From contig CAUYUJ010014257.1 in NCBI GenBank assembly GCA_963575745.1, positions 98,969-162,968 on the forward strand: a stretch of 64,000 nt of DNA, written 5' to 3'. The DNA is from Prorocentrum cordatum. Lineage: Eukaryota; Sar; Dinophyceae; Prorocentrales; Prorocentraceae. The notes beneath the pieces were generated by a model. That model was not told where the DNA came from, ran no database searches, and saw only the letters and a list, made by a program, of their open reading frames with translations. This document shows, in pieces, positions 48,850-59,413 of the stretch. Made by a program: the position numbers and the translations under genes. Each line of letters begins with the position of its first letter. The first letter of the stretch is position 1.

Positions 48850-51145
48850 GCTATTCTCATGCGTCGGCTCAACTGTCAGTCGTTGTCGACCCCTCTCGCG
48901 CACCCAAACTTCCCCCCCGCAGTTGCGTCTCTCGCAATTCCCCCGCAATCGCCATCTTCGCGTTCTGCGCAGCTCGCTGGCTCGAGGCCCCAGCGGCGTC
49001 GCCGCGGGCTGCCCTGCGGATGGCGGACGTCGGCGAGGGCGCCGTCGGACTCTTCGCGGCTTCACTGGCGGCCGAGGCGGGCGAGTGCAATGGCGCTCTC
49101 CGTCGCCGCGCGGCTAACGGCGCCAGCGACGTCGTCGAGCAGACGTGCAAGTTGCGCCCATTTCGATCCTGCCAGCGCAGGGCGCAGCTGGCTAAGCACA
49201 TGAAGTACCACGCGGCCCCCTTCTTCACGGCGCTGGCGCGGTGCCTCCGCGCCCAGACTTGCCCGCGGCTCAACGTCGCAAAGGCTTTGCGCCGCCGTCG
49301 TCTGGCCCAGAGCACATGCGGGCCAAGCAGCGGCTCCGATGATCTCCTCGAGAAGAGCGCTTCCATGATTCGGGGGTCGAACCGAGGTGCCCCGCTCGCC
49401 GAGCTGGGGGTGCTGGAACGTTCCCGCCAGGTCCCCGTCGTCATGGTCCTAGCACGCTCTGGTCCCGAGTACTGTCTGAACTGCAGGGCGGCCGACGCAA
49501 TCCGCGCGAACGGGAAGGTCTACTACTCCCGCGACTTCGAAGCTTCCGTCGTACGCCCGGCGCTCCGATGCAGGGCCACGTCGGTGCCATGGTGGGCGAA
49601 ATGTTAGCCGGGTGGGCCGTGGGCGCAGAGGGCGCGCTCTCCCGCGATGCAGGCGACGTTGAAGGAGTGCGGATTGCTGCGTTCATGAACCCTGACGGCG
49701 TCGTCCAGCGCGCGCTCCGACGCTAGAAAGCTGCCGCGACAGAGCGGGGCGAATGGGTGGCGATAGCGCGCGACGCTACGTTCAAGATAACTTTCTCCAT
49801 CGTCGGCCAGGCGCGCGTGGCCCGGCGCGACGGCGAGCGCCGCGCTGCCCGCGCGTTCACCGGAATCGCGGGCGCTTGCCCAGGCTTCGGCCTCCAGCCG
49901 AAGGAGGGGGTCGAGCCTTTCGCAGCGGCCCTCCGCGACCGCTTCGCGGACGAGATGATCGCCCAAGGTGCGTTTCCTGTTCAGCGACTCGCCCAGCGAT
50001 GGCTTCCTCGAGGCGCTGCCCAACGGCCTCGCGCGCGCCGAGGGCGCCATGCACTTGGTGTTCCGCGTGGAGCATTGCTTTGGGCAGCAGCGGAATTCCT
50101 GCTCTCGCGCAATCATGGCGATTCAGAAGAAGTCCCTGATCGAGACCCCCTGGGCGCCGACCGCCGTCGATTTCTACCGCGGCAGCCGCGGCGGCGCGGA
50201 CGTCTGGGACGGAGCGGGGGCAGCTGGGCCAAGGGCGACATGGGGAGATGCCGAGTTCATGGGGGGGGGGGGCCTTTCCAGGCCCGCGCCGAGTACGTTG
50301 CGGAGCTTGAACGGATTGCGGTCACGCATCTGGAAGAGATGGCAAGGAATAACCTCAAGGGGATAACGGCGCTCCATGTCACCCAGCGCGGGGCGCGGCG
50401 CGGCCGCTTCGGATACCTCGTGAACAGCTCGCTGATCAGGGCCATGGCTGGGGGATTCCACGTCGCGAGTGGCGCTCTTGGCAACGAGGCCGACCGTCGG
50501 CTCCTGATGCGCTGGGGCCAGTGCGTGTATCAGCAGCGCCTCGAGCGGCTTGATGTCGTGCAGGAGGTGCACGGGTTGCGCCGCATGCTCACCAACGCCT
50601 ACGCGAACCTCGGGGGCCCTTCGCTCCAGAAGCTGACCGGCAGACGGACCATCTGTATCCTTTATGTGCTCGTCGTCGCAGGCGCGCTCTGGCAGGGCGT
50701 CGCCGCGGCGGGCGCGGCCGTCGAAGACGAGGCGACGGCTCCCGACGACATGGTGGCGGTGGCGGAGCAGAGGGTGAATCGGGCAAGGCTGTTCGCGCCT
50801 GGTGCGTTCGCGCCTGCTGCGGCGGGTGAGGGGCGGGCAGCCCGCGCGACCGTGCGTCGCGAGGCGTGGCAGAGGCAGCTGAACATGGACTTGCACAGAC
50901 GCCCCAACAGAGAGACAATCAAGCTCGCGGGCCGTGTGCGAGGCAAGACCCAGGTCTCCAGCAGGGCGAATTTGCCGTTCAAGCGCGCGAAGAAGGCGAC
51001 GACCAAGACCAGGAAGGACAGCGCGGCGATCCATTCGGGGGCGTCAGGGGCTAGCGCGACAAGCGCAGGCTCCGGTCCTGGCTGTTGGATGATTAGCTCG
51101 TGCTGCGGAGCGCTTGATGCAGGAATGGTTTGGGGATCAAAATGA
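48850..51145 (+). pseudogene. DDE (MULE-like) transposase pseudogene
   Basis: Frames 48402-49607, 49757-50116, 49968-50366 and 50280-51145 combine into a transposase-like order: Cys-containing region (CKLRPFRSCQRRAQLAKHMK; YCLNCRAADAIRANGKVYYS), then WVAIARDATFKITFSIVGQA (first Asp), VRFLFSDSPSDGFLEALPNG (second Asp, 49966-) and HLVFRVEHCFG (Glu, 50053-). The downstream helical part includes ARNNLKGITALHVTQRG and RLLMRWGQCVYQQRLERLDV. D-D-E with a D-S-P second motif is MULE-like. Stop at 49725 and shifts near 49960 and 50270 (by a G9 run at 50262-50270) inactivate it. A foldback repeat follows immediately. Confidence 0.6.
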
Positions 51146-51149
51146 TTGA

Positions 51150-51330
51150 CGTTTTCCCGTTTGAACCGTCCAAACCATTGAACACCTATGGTTTTTTCAT
51201 GCATTTTCATAGAGCGGCGCCTTTGTCGGCGCTTCCGCGGGCATCGTCGGGCGACCAAGCGATCTTGATATTTGTAAAAACAGCCGGTTTTTCATTGGTT
51301 AGTGCGGTTCAAACGGGAAATCTCAGCATG
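51150..51330. repeat. Foldback repeat, copy 1
   Basis: Left arm from about 51152 (TTTTCCCGTTTGAACCG) is matched in reverse at 51302-51321 (GTGCGGTTCAAACGGGAAAT), with about 30 bp of imperfect pairing. The interior has ACCTATGGTTTT and GCGGCGCCTTTGTCGGCGC. Direct repeat AAAATGAT at 51139-51146 and 51331-51338 could be an 8-bp target duplication. Related copies at 54.2 and 57.5 kb. Confidence 0.75.
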
Positions 51331-51479
51331 AAAATGATAGTTTCATTGTTCGCGGTGCCCGCGAGTGGGCGCGCTGCGCGCATGTTGCCGCCTCGGCAGG
51401 CGTCGCGGCTCAAATGCTCGTATCAAGCGACGGCTGCCATCGCGCGCAGGCTCTGCCTCGCTGGTGCCGGAGTGCCCGG

Positions 51480-52600
51480 AGATGGAGTTCGCGTCAGCCG
51501 ACGGCGGAGACGGCGCCGCTGTCCGCGCAGCGGCGTGGCACCTGCTCGGCAAGAAGCAGGCTATGCGCATCGCAGCGGGCGAGGGCGAGATCTGGATCAC
51601 CCTGGGGGTTCGGTGCCACAAGAAGTTCCGGCGTTTAACGCTGCCCCCCCGCCCGCCCCAGGGGTCGCGACGTGGCTGCCAGTTGACTCCCGCGTGCCGC
51701 GCGTGCTCGCGCGGCGCGCCCGCCCGATCGCTGTGGACGTCGAGCTATTTTTCGCGAGCTTCGAGCGAGATGGGGCTTTCTTGGCGATCTGCAGCGCGAA
51801 CACCGGAGCTGTTCTCATCGACGCCCTCCCGCTCTCGTCGACGGTGGCGATGGCGACGGGGCGTGGTAATCGCCGTCGTTCGAACTTCGAGGTTCGCCAG
51901 CTTCCATGCGCGCTCCGCAGTGTCCCGAATTTGGACGTGCGGGCATTCGGGTATTCAAATATCCGTGCGTTCGGGTATGCGGGCACGGGCATTCAGGCAC
52001 TCGGGCATCCAGGTATTCGGGCATTCGGCAATTCGGGCACTCATTGATTTCGCTTGCGCGCCCCCGCAGGTGAAGCGCGAGATGCGCGAGGAGCTGGCCG
52101 CGCCTGAGTGCCAGAGCATCGCGTGGGAGGGGATCAACAGCCGCCAGAACGTGAAGATCTCCACGGTCTCTGGCTACAAGCGCCCGCGCGTGATCACGGG
52201 GCGCGTCGGCCCGATCGCCGTGGGCGTCGAGTTGCTCGACGCGGCTGTCGAGCTCGATGCGGTTTTTTTCGATGATCTCCAACGCGAACAACGGAGCTGT
52301 TCTCTTTGACTGCGTCGCGGTGAAGCTGTCGTCGACGGTGCAGATGGCGACGGGGGCCCAATGGGGTTGGGCATCGGAATGGGCAGGGCGGGCGGGGTAA
52401 CGGGCATTGTTCGTTGGCCTCGCTCGCGTACTCCCACAGGTGAAGCGCCAAATTCGCGAGGAGCTGTCGATGTCTGAATGCCAGGGCATCGCGTGGGAGG
52501 GGATCAACGACGTGCCCAGCCGCCAGAACGTGAAGATCTCCACGGTCTTCGGCTACAAGCGCCCGCGCGTGCTCCAGTGGGGGCGCACTGGGGCGAGACT
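51480..52600 (+). pseudogene. Tandemly duplicated two-module coding segment (B-A-B-A) with possible introns
   Basis: Module A (52070-52193; 52440-52590) encodes VKR.(M/I)REEL..EC and IAWEGIN..RQNVKIST, then GYKRPRV. Module B (51719-51862; 52206-52362) encodes PIAV.VEL and (N)(T/N)GAVL and STV.MATG. Both A copies are preceded by acceptor-like ends (cccccgcag|gtg and cccacag|gtg), so the DNA between B and the next A may be intronic; the first such stretch contains minisatellite. The front piece (51480-51600: AAAWHLLGKKQAMRI, EIWITLGVRCHKKF) may be an upstream exon. No family recognised. Confidence 0.5.
51945..52048. repeat. Short block of GGGTATTC-type minisatellite
   Basis: About a dozen diverged octamers (gggcattc, gggtattc, ggcactc, ggcatcc) lie in the putative intron between modules B and A. 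Same repeat family as the large array at 52.85-53.47 kb. Confidence 0.8.
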
Positions 52601-52852
52601 ACCCCGCTGCTATCAGTCAATCGGTCGCGGACGAATTGTCCCCCCCCCCCCCCCCTTCGCAGCGCAGGACAGGGCGGGGGGCGGGGCGGGGGCGGCGCCG
52701 TTGTCTGCCCGCGCCGTGCGACGGCGAGTTAGGGTTTAGGGCTCAAGAGATCCCCGCGCGCGCGGCCCGCTGCCCCGATTCAGGCCCGGCGTGGAAATCG
52801 CCAGCATTCGAGCCTCGAGGTCCAGCTGGTTCCAAACCTTGGGGATTTAGGA

Positions 52853-53470
52853 ATTCGGGTGTTCGGGTATTCGGGTATTCAGGTATTCGGGTGTTCGGGT
52901 GTTCGGGTATTCGGGTTCCGGGTATTCGGGTATTCGGGTATTCAGGTATTCGAGTATTCGGTATTCGGGTATTTCCGGTACTTCGGGTATTCGGGTATTC
53001 GGTCATTCGGAGCGGGGGGGGCGGGTATTCGGGTATTCGGGTACTCAGGTATTTTGTATTCGGGCATTCGGGTATCCGGCTATTCGGGTATTCGGAGCGG
53101 GGGGGGGTATTCGGGTCTTCGGGTCTTCGGGTCTTCGGGTACTCGGGTGTTCGGGTGTTCCAGTATTCGGGTATTCGGGAATTCTGGTATTCGGGTATTC
53201 GGGCATTCGGGCATTCGGGTATTCGGGTATTCGGGTATTCGGGTATTCGGGTATTCGGGTATTCGATATTCGGGTATTCGGTATTTGGGAATGTCGCCCC
53301 CCCGCTCCGAATACCCGAATACCCGAATGCTCGAGTACCCGCCCTTTCACCCCGCTCCGGATGCTCGAATGCCCGAACGCCCGAATACCCAAATACCCGA
53401 ATACCCAAATACCCGAATACCCGAATACCGGAATACCCGAATACCCGAATACCCGAATACCCGAATACCT
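52853..53470. repeat. GGGTATTC octamer minisatellite with strand switch (inverted array)
   Basis: About 50 octamers GGGTATTC run from 52853 to 53285; then, after a 25-bp centre (gaatgtcgcccccccgctccg), the same repeat continues as its reverse complement GAATACCC from 53311 to 53468. The spacer gagcgggggg(g)gcggg at 53010 and 53095 has its reverse complement at the centre and near 53350, so the whole block is an imperfect giant palindrome. Frames of type VFGYSGIR are by-products. Confidence 0.95.
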
Positions 53471-53485
53471 CACCAGGCCATCGCC

Positions 53486-54205
53486 ATGTCGCAGATGGTG
53501 CCGCCCGAGCCGCCGCGGGCAGAGTGGAGTCGCATCGTGGCGGCTGCAGCCCAAACGACGAATGCGTGCTTGACTGGCCGCCTCGACGAGTTCCTTGGCC
53601 GGGGCCCGGCGCGCGAACGCCCCGGAGACCAGCCTCTTGTATGTATATCACAAAGAGCTGCCCGACCACCACAATTTGTCGCAGTTGTTGCAGGCGCAGC
53701 TCGCGTACTTGTTGTTCCATGGGGATCAGTGCCCGGTCATGTACTGCGGCCGCGATGACGACTGGTGGGTGTGGGATCAGACTTGGCGCGTTGTCGAGCG
53801 ATCTTTGACGAGGGTCTAGGCGGTCTTCCAGGCGAGGTTCCTGCCCGTGCTCCAGGAGGTTGCCGGGCGCTGTCGCGCAGAGAAATGTTTCGGGGAGGGC
53901 GAGGACGGCGCCCCCCGCCCCAAGCAGCAGTTTCTGGACAAGACGGCGGCGGCGCTGGAGTGCCAGCAGGGCGCGGAGAAGATCGCCCGAGAATCTGCCA
54001 TGCTGTTCCAGGGGGGGCCGCGTTTGACCTGGACCCGTTCCTCTTTCAGCTCAGCAGTTGCGCGGTGGATTTCCGTTCGAACGCCATCCGTCCACGCCGC
54101 CCGACAGACGCGACTTCCCTGCGCAGCCCGATTTGCGCTCCCCAGAGGCGGGCGGCCGTGAATCGGAGGGGCGGGCGATGCGCAGATGAGTTTGGGGTGA
54201 ACAAA
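53486..54205 (+). pseudogene. D5-type primase-helicase, N-terminal part
   Basis: Starts MSQMVPPEPPRAEWSRIVAA, shifts near 53620 to YVYHKELPDHHNLSQLLQAQ and DDDWWVWDQTWRVVERSL, passes TAG at 53817-53819 in phase, and continues PVLQEVAGRCRAEKCFG and KQQFLDKTAAALECQQGAEK. After a G7 run near 54010 the phase changes again to FDLDPFLFQLSSCAVDFRS. The W-W-x-W 'cover' region, long helical stretch and final 'x-x-AVDF' (usually N-G-x-x-D-L/F) are the layout of the D5_N domain before SF3 helicases of large DNA viruses and plasmids. Motif-level recognition only. Confidence 0.5.
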
Positions 54206-54207
54206 CG

Positions 54208-54388
54208 CAGTGTTTTCCCCATTTGAACCGCCCAGATCATTGAAAAAAAAACATAGGTTTCCACGTTCTCCATAAACTTGCGCCTTTGTCGGCTCGCCCG
54301 CGGACGTCGTCGGCGCGACCGCGCGATTGAGAAGTGTGTGAAGCGCTTGGGTGTTCCGCTGGTTCGGGCGATTCAAATGGGGAATCGC
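54208..54388. repeat. Foldback repeat, copy 2, within the D5-like gene
   Basis: Left arm TTTTCCCCATTTGAACCGCC (from 54212) pairs with GGGCGATTCAAATGGGGAA (54366-54384). The interior shares ACATAGGTTT and TTGCGCCTTTGTCGGC with copy 1. It separates the two halves of the D5-like coding sequence, so it probably inserted into that gene. Confidence 0.75.
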
Positions 54389-54440
54389 CGCGTTAAACCC
54401 AGCAGGCGAACGCATTTCAGGGCGCTGAGACAGGGTAGCC

Positions 54441-55150
54441 ATGTTCGTCGACAGGTGGCTGCAGAACTCAGACCTCGTGGAATCCGCGTCGGCCAACGAT
54501 CGCCAGAGGTCATGGTCTATCTTGTGGTCGCTTTACAAGCGCGAGGGCGACCGCCGCCCCGGCGACTGCGCCGAGGATCTCGGGGGCTCGGGCGCTGATA
54601 ATTTCCAGCGTATGATGTATCTGCAGGCGCGGCTTCTCGAAGGCAGGCCGCTCTGCAAGTGCGTGCTGCTGTGGTCTAGGCGGGGCCGCAATGGCAGGGG
54701 CATCTGCGGGGGGGTCTTCCAGGCTGTCTGGGGAGAGCACCGCGATCCTGTCCGAGCCGCAGTCTTCACTGCGGACGAGCGTTCCGAACGCGAACACAAC
54801 GCGGCGGATGCTTTTCGTCGCGGAGTCCGCGTAGCTTTTGGCAACGAGGTGCATTCCTCGGCTTTGAGCAACGCTGTCTTCAAGAACAGGAACTCGACCG
54901 ACCCCGGTGCCGTCCGCGCGTGCAACTCGGGCGATACCGAGAAGATGAAGCCCATGTGCACTTGCATTTCCGCATGCAACGTCATCCCGTCATGGGGGCA
55001 GGTTCCTAAGGGCTCGGAGCGCGACCGCTTGCTGCCGATGTGCATGCCGAGCAAGTTTCGCGACACCTTCGACGCCCCCACGCCCCCGCGTTCCTGCCTC
55101 ACGGACCGCGGGCTCGAGGCGGAGATTGGCGGCCCGAGTTCGCGATCGGC
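54441..55150 (+). pseudogene. D5-type SF3 helicase core with altered Walker A
   Basis: One phase. FQRMMYLQARLLEGRPLCKC leads into LLWSRRGRNGRGICGGVFQA, the place of the SF3 Walker A loop (G-x-G-x-N-G-K-S/G), but with Arg for the essential Lys. Then FRRGVRVAFGNEVHSSALSN (E of motif B), VFKNRNSTDPGAVRACNSGD, MCTCISACNVIPSW (motif C with Asn) and ERDRLLPMCMPSKF (Arg finger region). The order and spacing fit viral/plasmid D5 helicases. After about 55150 the phase changes (EIGGPEFAIGHLFNLL). The Lys to Arg change should abolish ATP hydrolysis. Confidence 0.6.
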
Positions 55151-57128
55151 CACTTGTTCAACCTCCTCGCCGTCAGGTCATCGGCGTCTTCGAGCGGGGG
55201 GCTCTCGCTGCGCGAACTGGCGGCGACCGGGGCGATGGCCGCGGCGCTTTGCTCGAGGCGTGGATGGCCGAGTGGGGCAGGGTGGGCGGCGACGTCGCTC
55301 GCGAGGGCGAGGTGGGCGTGGAGTCATTCGCACTCGTCCAGGACATCCACGCTCGCCTCTACTCGTCCAGGCCCCGCGCCCAGGTGGAGCAGACTAGGTG
55401 CGAACTGCCACTGGCCGCCCCGGAGACGGAGCGGTGGGCTACCCTCCTGGGCCACGTCCGCGCGTCAGGTCGCCTCGGTGCCAATCTCTTCCAGATCGGG
55501 GCCGCGAAGTCACGCGAGCAGAGAATGCAGGCATGCGTGGCCGTTCCCTCCTTCGACGCGTCGCTGTGCGACCAGCTGTTCGCGGACGCTGCCGCTTTCG
55601 GCGACCCCGCGGGGCAGGCGTGCAACGTCTCCCTCGACGCTTGCGTCCCCGCCGAGGACGCGCTCGCCAGGCCCGCCGAAGCCGAAGTGCCGAGCCGGCG
55701 CTGCCGCTGCACTGTCTGGAGGCAGCCAACTTGACCGCGCTGCGGGCCCGGCGCGACGCGGGGGCTGCCGTCGCGGGCGAGCGTCGCCAGGAGGGGCTGT
55801 CTGCGCGCGTGGATCTGCTGGGCCAAGCGGGCAAGGCCTGCGCTATGAAGGGCGGCTTCCTCCGCCCGACCTCCGTGCCAGAGTGCCCAGACATCCGCGC
55901 CCTTTGCCGCGAGTACTACCAGCTCAACATGATCGGCCGCGCGTGCGAGTCAGGCCCAGGGCTTCAGTCCTGCGCCGCGGGGACGCGAGTCGTCGCGTTC
56001 AACGGCCTGGCGGTGGGCGAGTTCGACGTGATCGCGGCGTTCTATCAGATATTCCTGGGGGCGCTGCGCCCGCGCGCTCCGGATGGCGCCGTTGAGCGCG
56101 ACTTCGGGGTCGTCAAGATGCGCGCGGACAAGTCCAAGCAGTGGCGCGCCGCTGTGGCTCAGTAAAATGACATCGACGTGTCCGAGGCCGCAGAGATCTT
56201 CTCGCGGCTGACGTTCGAGGGCGGCATTCAGCCCGATGCGTCCTGGGAGAGCGATCGCCCCGACGACATTCTGCCGTGCCGGATGGAGTTGAGGGGCGCT
56301 TTCAGGCGCGGCCAGGAGATCCTGGCGGCTCAGTGCGACGAGCTCAAGAAGGCGAGGTTCTGGAATTCGACCTCGCCGCTGGCCTGCCCGACCGCGCGCG
56401 GCTTCGGGGTTCGCCGCTGTCCAGCGGAGAGCCCAGCCGCGGCGGCGAGGGCCGTCAGTGGCGCGGGGACTTCCAGGAACCGCGAGGTTGCATCCATGGA
56501 GAAGGTGTTGCTGAAGGCGCATCCAGGGCCCTCGGCACTGGCGCTGTGCCTGCAGACGATGGAAGACAACATCCTGGAGAGCATGGCCGATGCTGCCAAG
56601 GGGCTGAACGCGTGCGTCTTGAGTCTGGTGTTCGACGGCATGTACGTGGCCATGCCTTCCACGTCCGACATCGAGGGAGTGTTCGACACGGTGGCCGACG
56701 AAGTCTGGAAGACACGCGGCGTCCGCATTGTCTTGGAAACAGTAGGCGGCGAGACGATCAAGGCATTCTCGGCGAAACGCAACCGCCCGAGCGATGAGGG
56801 CGAGGCTGAGGCAGCCCAGAAGAGGATGAAGGTGTGCCACGTGGCCCAGGAGATGGAAAAGTTGCTGGATATCGATTCGGATGCAGCGGCCAGCGGCGCG
56901 CCCGAGGTCGGCGGGCTGCCTTGCACGCAGGAGGAGCAGCGCGGTCGCGAACCGTGCGGCGGGCTGATCGGCGCAGCGGCGGCCAGCGGGGCGACCGAGG
57001 GCGGCGGGCAGCTAGTCGCACGGGAGGAGCAACGCGACATCGAGCCTGACACGCAGGGGCCGTCGATGGAAGGCCGTTGGAATGAGGGCGACGCGGCCGT
57101 CCCCTGTGCGGCCCACGGCGGCGCATGA
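55151..57128 (+). pseudogene. Polymerase-like protein of virus/plasmid type
   Basis: Three phases (55126-55734, 55398-56165, 56178-57128). The middle holds LQSCAAGTRVVAFNG, then GEFDVIAAFYQIFLGAL, matching a 'SLQ..R..L...DID..NA...IL' signature I know from uncharacterised protist and large-virus proteins. The last phase holds AAEIFSRLTFEGGIQPDASW, MEKVLLKAHPGPSALALCLQ and SLVFDGMYVAMPS, where family members have a conserved 'V-F-D-G-L-M-V'. The two Asp motifs look like polymerase palm residues, but the family is not firmly placed. The C-terminus has two ~27-residue repeats (AASGAPEVGG..., AASGATEGGG...). TAA at 56163-56165 separates phases. Confidence 0.45.
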
Positions 57129-57510
57129 TCTGGTTGAACGGCCCAGGCGCGATGAGGGGCTTGTTGCCTGGTCGTCGAGGTCGCGGCCATGGGGCAAGCT
57201 GCCGCTTTGGGGTTATATTCCTTGCGTGCGCCCGCAGGGCTTGCGCGGTGCGCTCGTGGGCAGGACTTGCTCGGGATTGTTTGTGCAGTCGCTGCAGTGC
57301 TAGCCGTGCAGCTCGCGGCGGCATTACCACCTACTTGCTAGCTTCTTGACTTGGCCTGCAAGTGCGCGCGACGCGTTGGGGGGCAGGGCTCGCTCGAGAT
57401 GCTTCGCTTCGTTTGCAGGCTCGATAGCAAGAAATCTCCGCCCCGCCCCCGCCATCTTGCCCTGCCGCTTGCAAGTCGCCTTGGGGCGTTTGCCGGAGTT
57501 TTCTTTCAGT
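57129..57510. other. No feature recognised
   Basis: GC-rich spacer between the polymerase-like frame and the third foldback. Short frames only; the strings gcctgcaagtgcgcg and gccgcttgcaagtcg give weak local repeats. Confidence 0.4.
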
Positions 57511-57688
57511 TCTTCCCGTTGAGCCGCCTGAGCCACTGCACAACCATAGGTTTTACCATGTATTTAATGTTCGGGTGCCGTTGGCGGCGCTTTCGCGAGT
57601 GCCGACAGAGCGTCGGAGTCAAGCGACAATTCGTGAAAGGTTGGGTCATTACACAAAGTCAGGCGGTTCAAACAGGAAGCATCTACAG
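57508..57688. repeat. Foldback repeat, copy 3
   Basis: Left arm CTTCCCGTTGAGCCGCCTGAG (from 57512) pairs with TCAGGCGGTTCAAACAGGAAG (57659-57679), with one gap. The interior has AACCATAGGTTTTACCATG and GGCGGCGCTTTCGCGAG as in the other copies. Lies downstream of the polymerase-like gene. Confidence 0.75.
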
Positions 57689-57789
57689 GAGAGACGACAC
57701 CCGATAGTGACGGTTGGGGCGATTGGGGCGATGCCGCCACCATGTCTGGCACGCGTTGCTAGGCCCATCGGCACAAGGAACGCCATCGC

Positions 57790-57985
57790 TGGCATTCGGG
57801 CAGGATCCACCCCCCAGCATTCGGGCAGGATCCACCCCCCAGCTGCAAACCAACAGCATCGTAACATATAAGTTTGTTTGCGGGGGGGGGTCCCCGACGA
57901 CGGATCGGGAAAGGGGGGGAGGGGGGTCCCCGACGACGGATCGGGGAAAGGGGGGGGGTCCCCCCCTCCCTTGGGGCCATCCAGC
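57790..57985. repeat. 26-bp duplication and G-run blocks
   Basis: GGCATTCGGGCAGGATCC and the CACCCCCCA that follows are tandemly duplicated (57795 and 57821). Then two copies of tccccgacgacggatcggg(g)aaaggggggg follow. Related to the G-run block near 46.6 kb. Confidence 0.8.
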
Positions 57986-57998
57986 GGCGCGCCCTCGA

Positions 57999-58396
57999 TC
58001 AAAACTACGACGATGACGATGATGCTTGTGATGATGATGGCGGTTGTGGTGATGATGATGTTGATAGCGACGACGATAGTGATGATGATGCTGATGGTGG
58101 TGATGATGCGGATGATGATTTTGCTGAGGATGCTGTTGAGACTGAATATGATGATTCTGAGACGGCTGACGATGACGATTCTGATTATGATGTTGATTTT
58201 GGTGATGATGATGACGGCAACGATGTTTATGATGATGCTGATGATGTTGATGCTAGTGATTGTGGTGGTGATGCTGGTGATTATGGTGATTATGATGATT
58301 ATGATCATGTTGCTGAGTATGATGAGGCTGTTGATGATGATGCTGATGCTGCTGTTGTTGTTGTTGATGATAATGATGATGATGATGATCATGATC

Positions 58397-58445
<49 letters not shown>

Positions 58446-58540
58446 CGCTGGCGCTGCGGCTGCTGCTGCTGATGATTTTGCTGCTTGTAGTGGCTGTGAT
58501 GATGGGGATGGTTTGGATGAGGAAGAGGACGGGTAGGAGG
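57999..58540. repeat. GAT trinucleotide microsatellite
   Basis: GAT/GAC/GCT/GTT triplets for about 540 bp, with an almost pure (GAT)n segment at 58370-58445. Gives poly-Asp in one phase only; no gene called. Confidence 0.95.
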
Positions 58541-58549
58541 ATGAAGAGG

Positions 58550-59340
58550 GTGAGGATAACGAGGCAGGAGAAGGAGATGCAGGAGGAGGAGGAGGTGGTG
58601 GAGGAGGAGGTGGATGGGGGAGCAGGAGGAGGATCGGAGGAGGAACAGGCACCGACATCGCTACCCTTGCTTCGTCTTTTCGTGTCCTTGGGCCTGCTGG
58701 GAGCTCGCATCGCTACCGCCGGACTCGCCTCGACGTTATGGTCAACACGCACCCCAAGAGCCCCCGGGCAATAGCGGTACCGGTACATGTTCGTTTCCTC
58801 GGGGAGGAGGAGGAGGAACACGGAATTCGGAATTCGGGGATCCCCGAAAGACCGTCACTCAGGACGGCACTGCCAGGGTTCTGCAAGACACAGGTGATCC
58901 TGCAGACCAAAGAGGAGGAGGAGGAGGAGGAGGAGGAGGAGGAGGAGGAGGAGGAGGAGGAGGAGGAGGAGGAGCAGGGAGGAGTAGGAGGAGGAGGAAA
59001 AGGAAAAGGAGGAGGAGGGAGGAGGAGGAGGAGGAGGAGGAGGAGAGGAGGGGGAAGAGGTCGGAAGAGGGAGGCAGGGAAGAAATCACGGGGAGGGAAG
59101 GGAAGGGACATGCAGGGAGCGAAAAGACAGGCGATAGGATGTGATGGGGAAGGGAGGGGAGGGGGAACGTTGGTGAGAGGAGGGAGGGGGAAGCAGGAAG
59201 GGGAGATCAGGGCGACGAGGGAGAGCACGCGTGAGAGGCATGGCAGTATGGGGAGGGAGGGAGGGGCAGGTGGACAAAACAGGAGGGAAGGGGATGGGGA
59301 GCGAGTAGGAGTCAGGAGGCAGGAGTCGAGCGACGACCCC
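58550..59340. repeat. GGA/GAG purine tract
   Basis: (GGA)n at 58570-58650, pure (GAG/GGA)n at 58910-58980 and 59010-59050, then looser purine-rich DNA (ggagggag, gggaaggg) to about 59300. Only Glu/Gly/Arg-rich frames. Confidence 0.9.
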
Positions 59341-59413
59341 CGCCCAGCCGACGCGGACCACAAGGCCTATTGCGACAAGGACAGCGCGGCGCGGCGGCTA
59401 CAGGCAAGACCTC

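Noticed and set aside
52636-53808. Protein of VFGYSGIR repeats, 300-390 codons on both strands
   Set aside because: The octamer minisatellite lacks stops in all phases; the repeat explains the frames completely.
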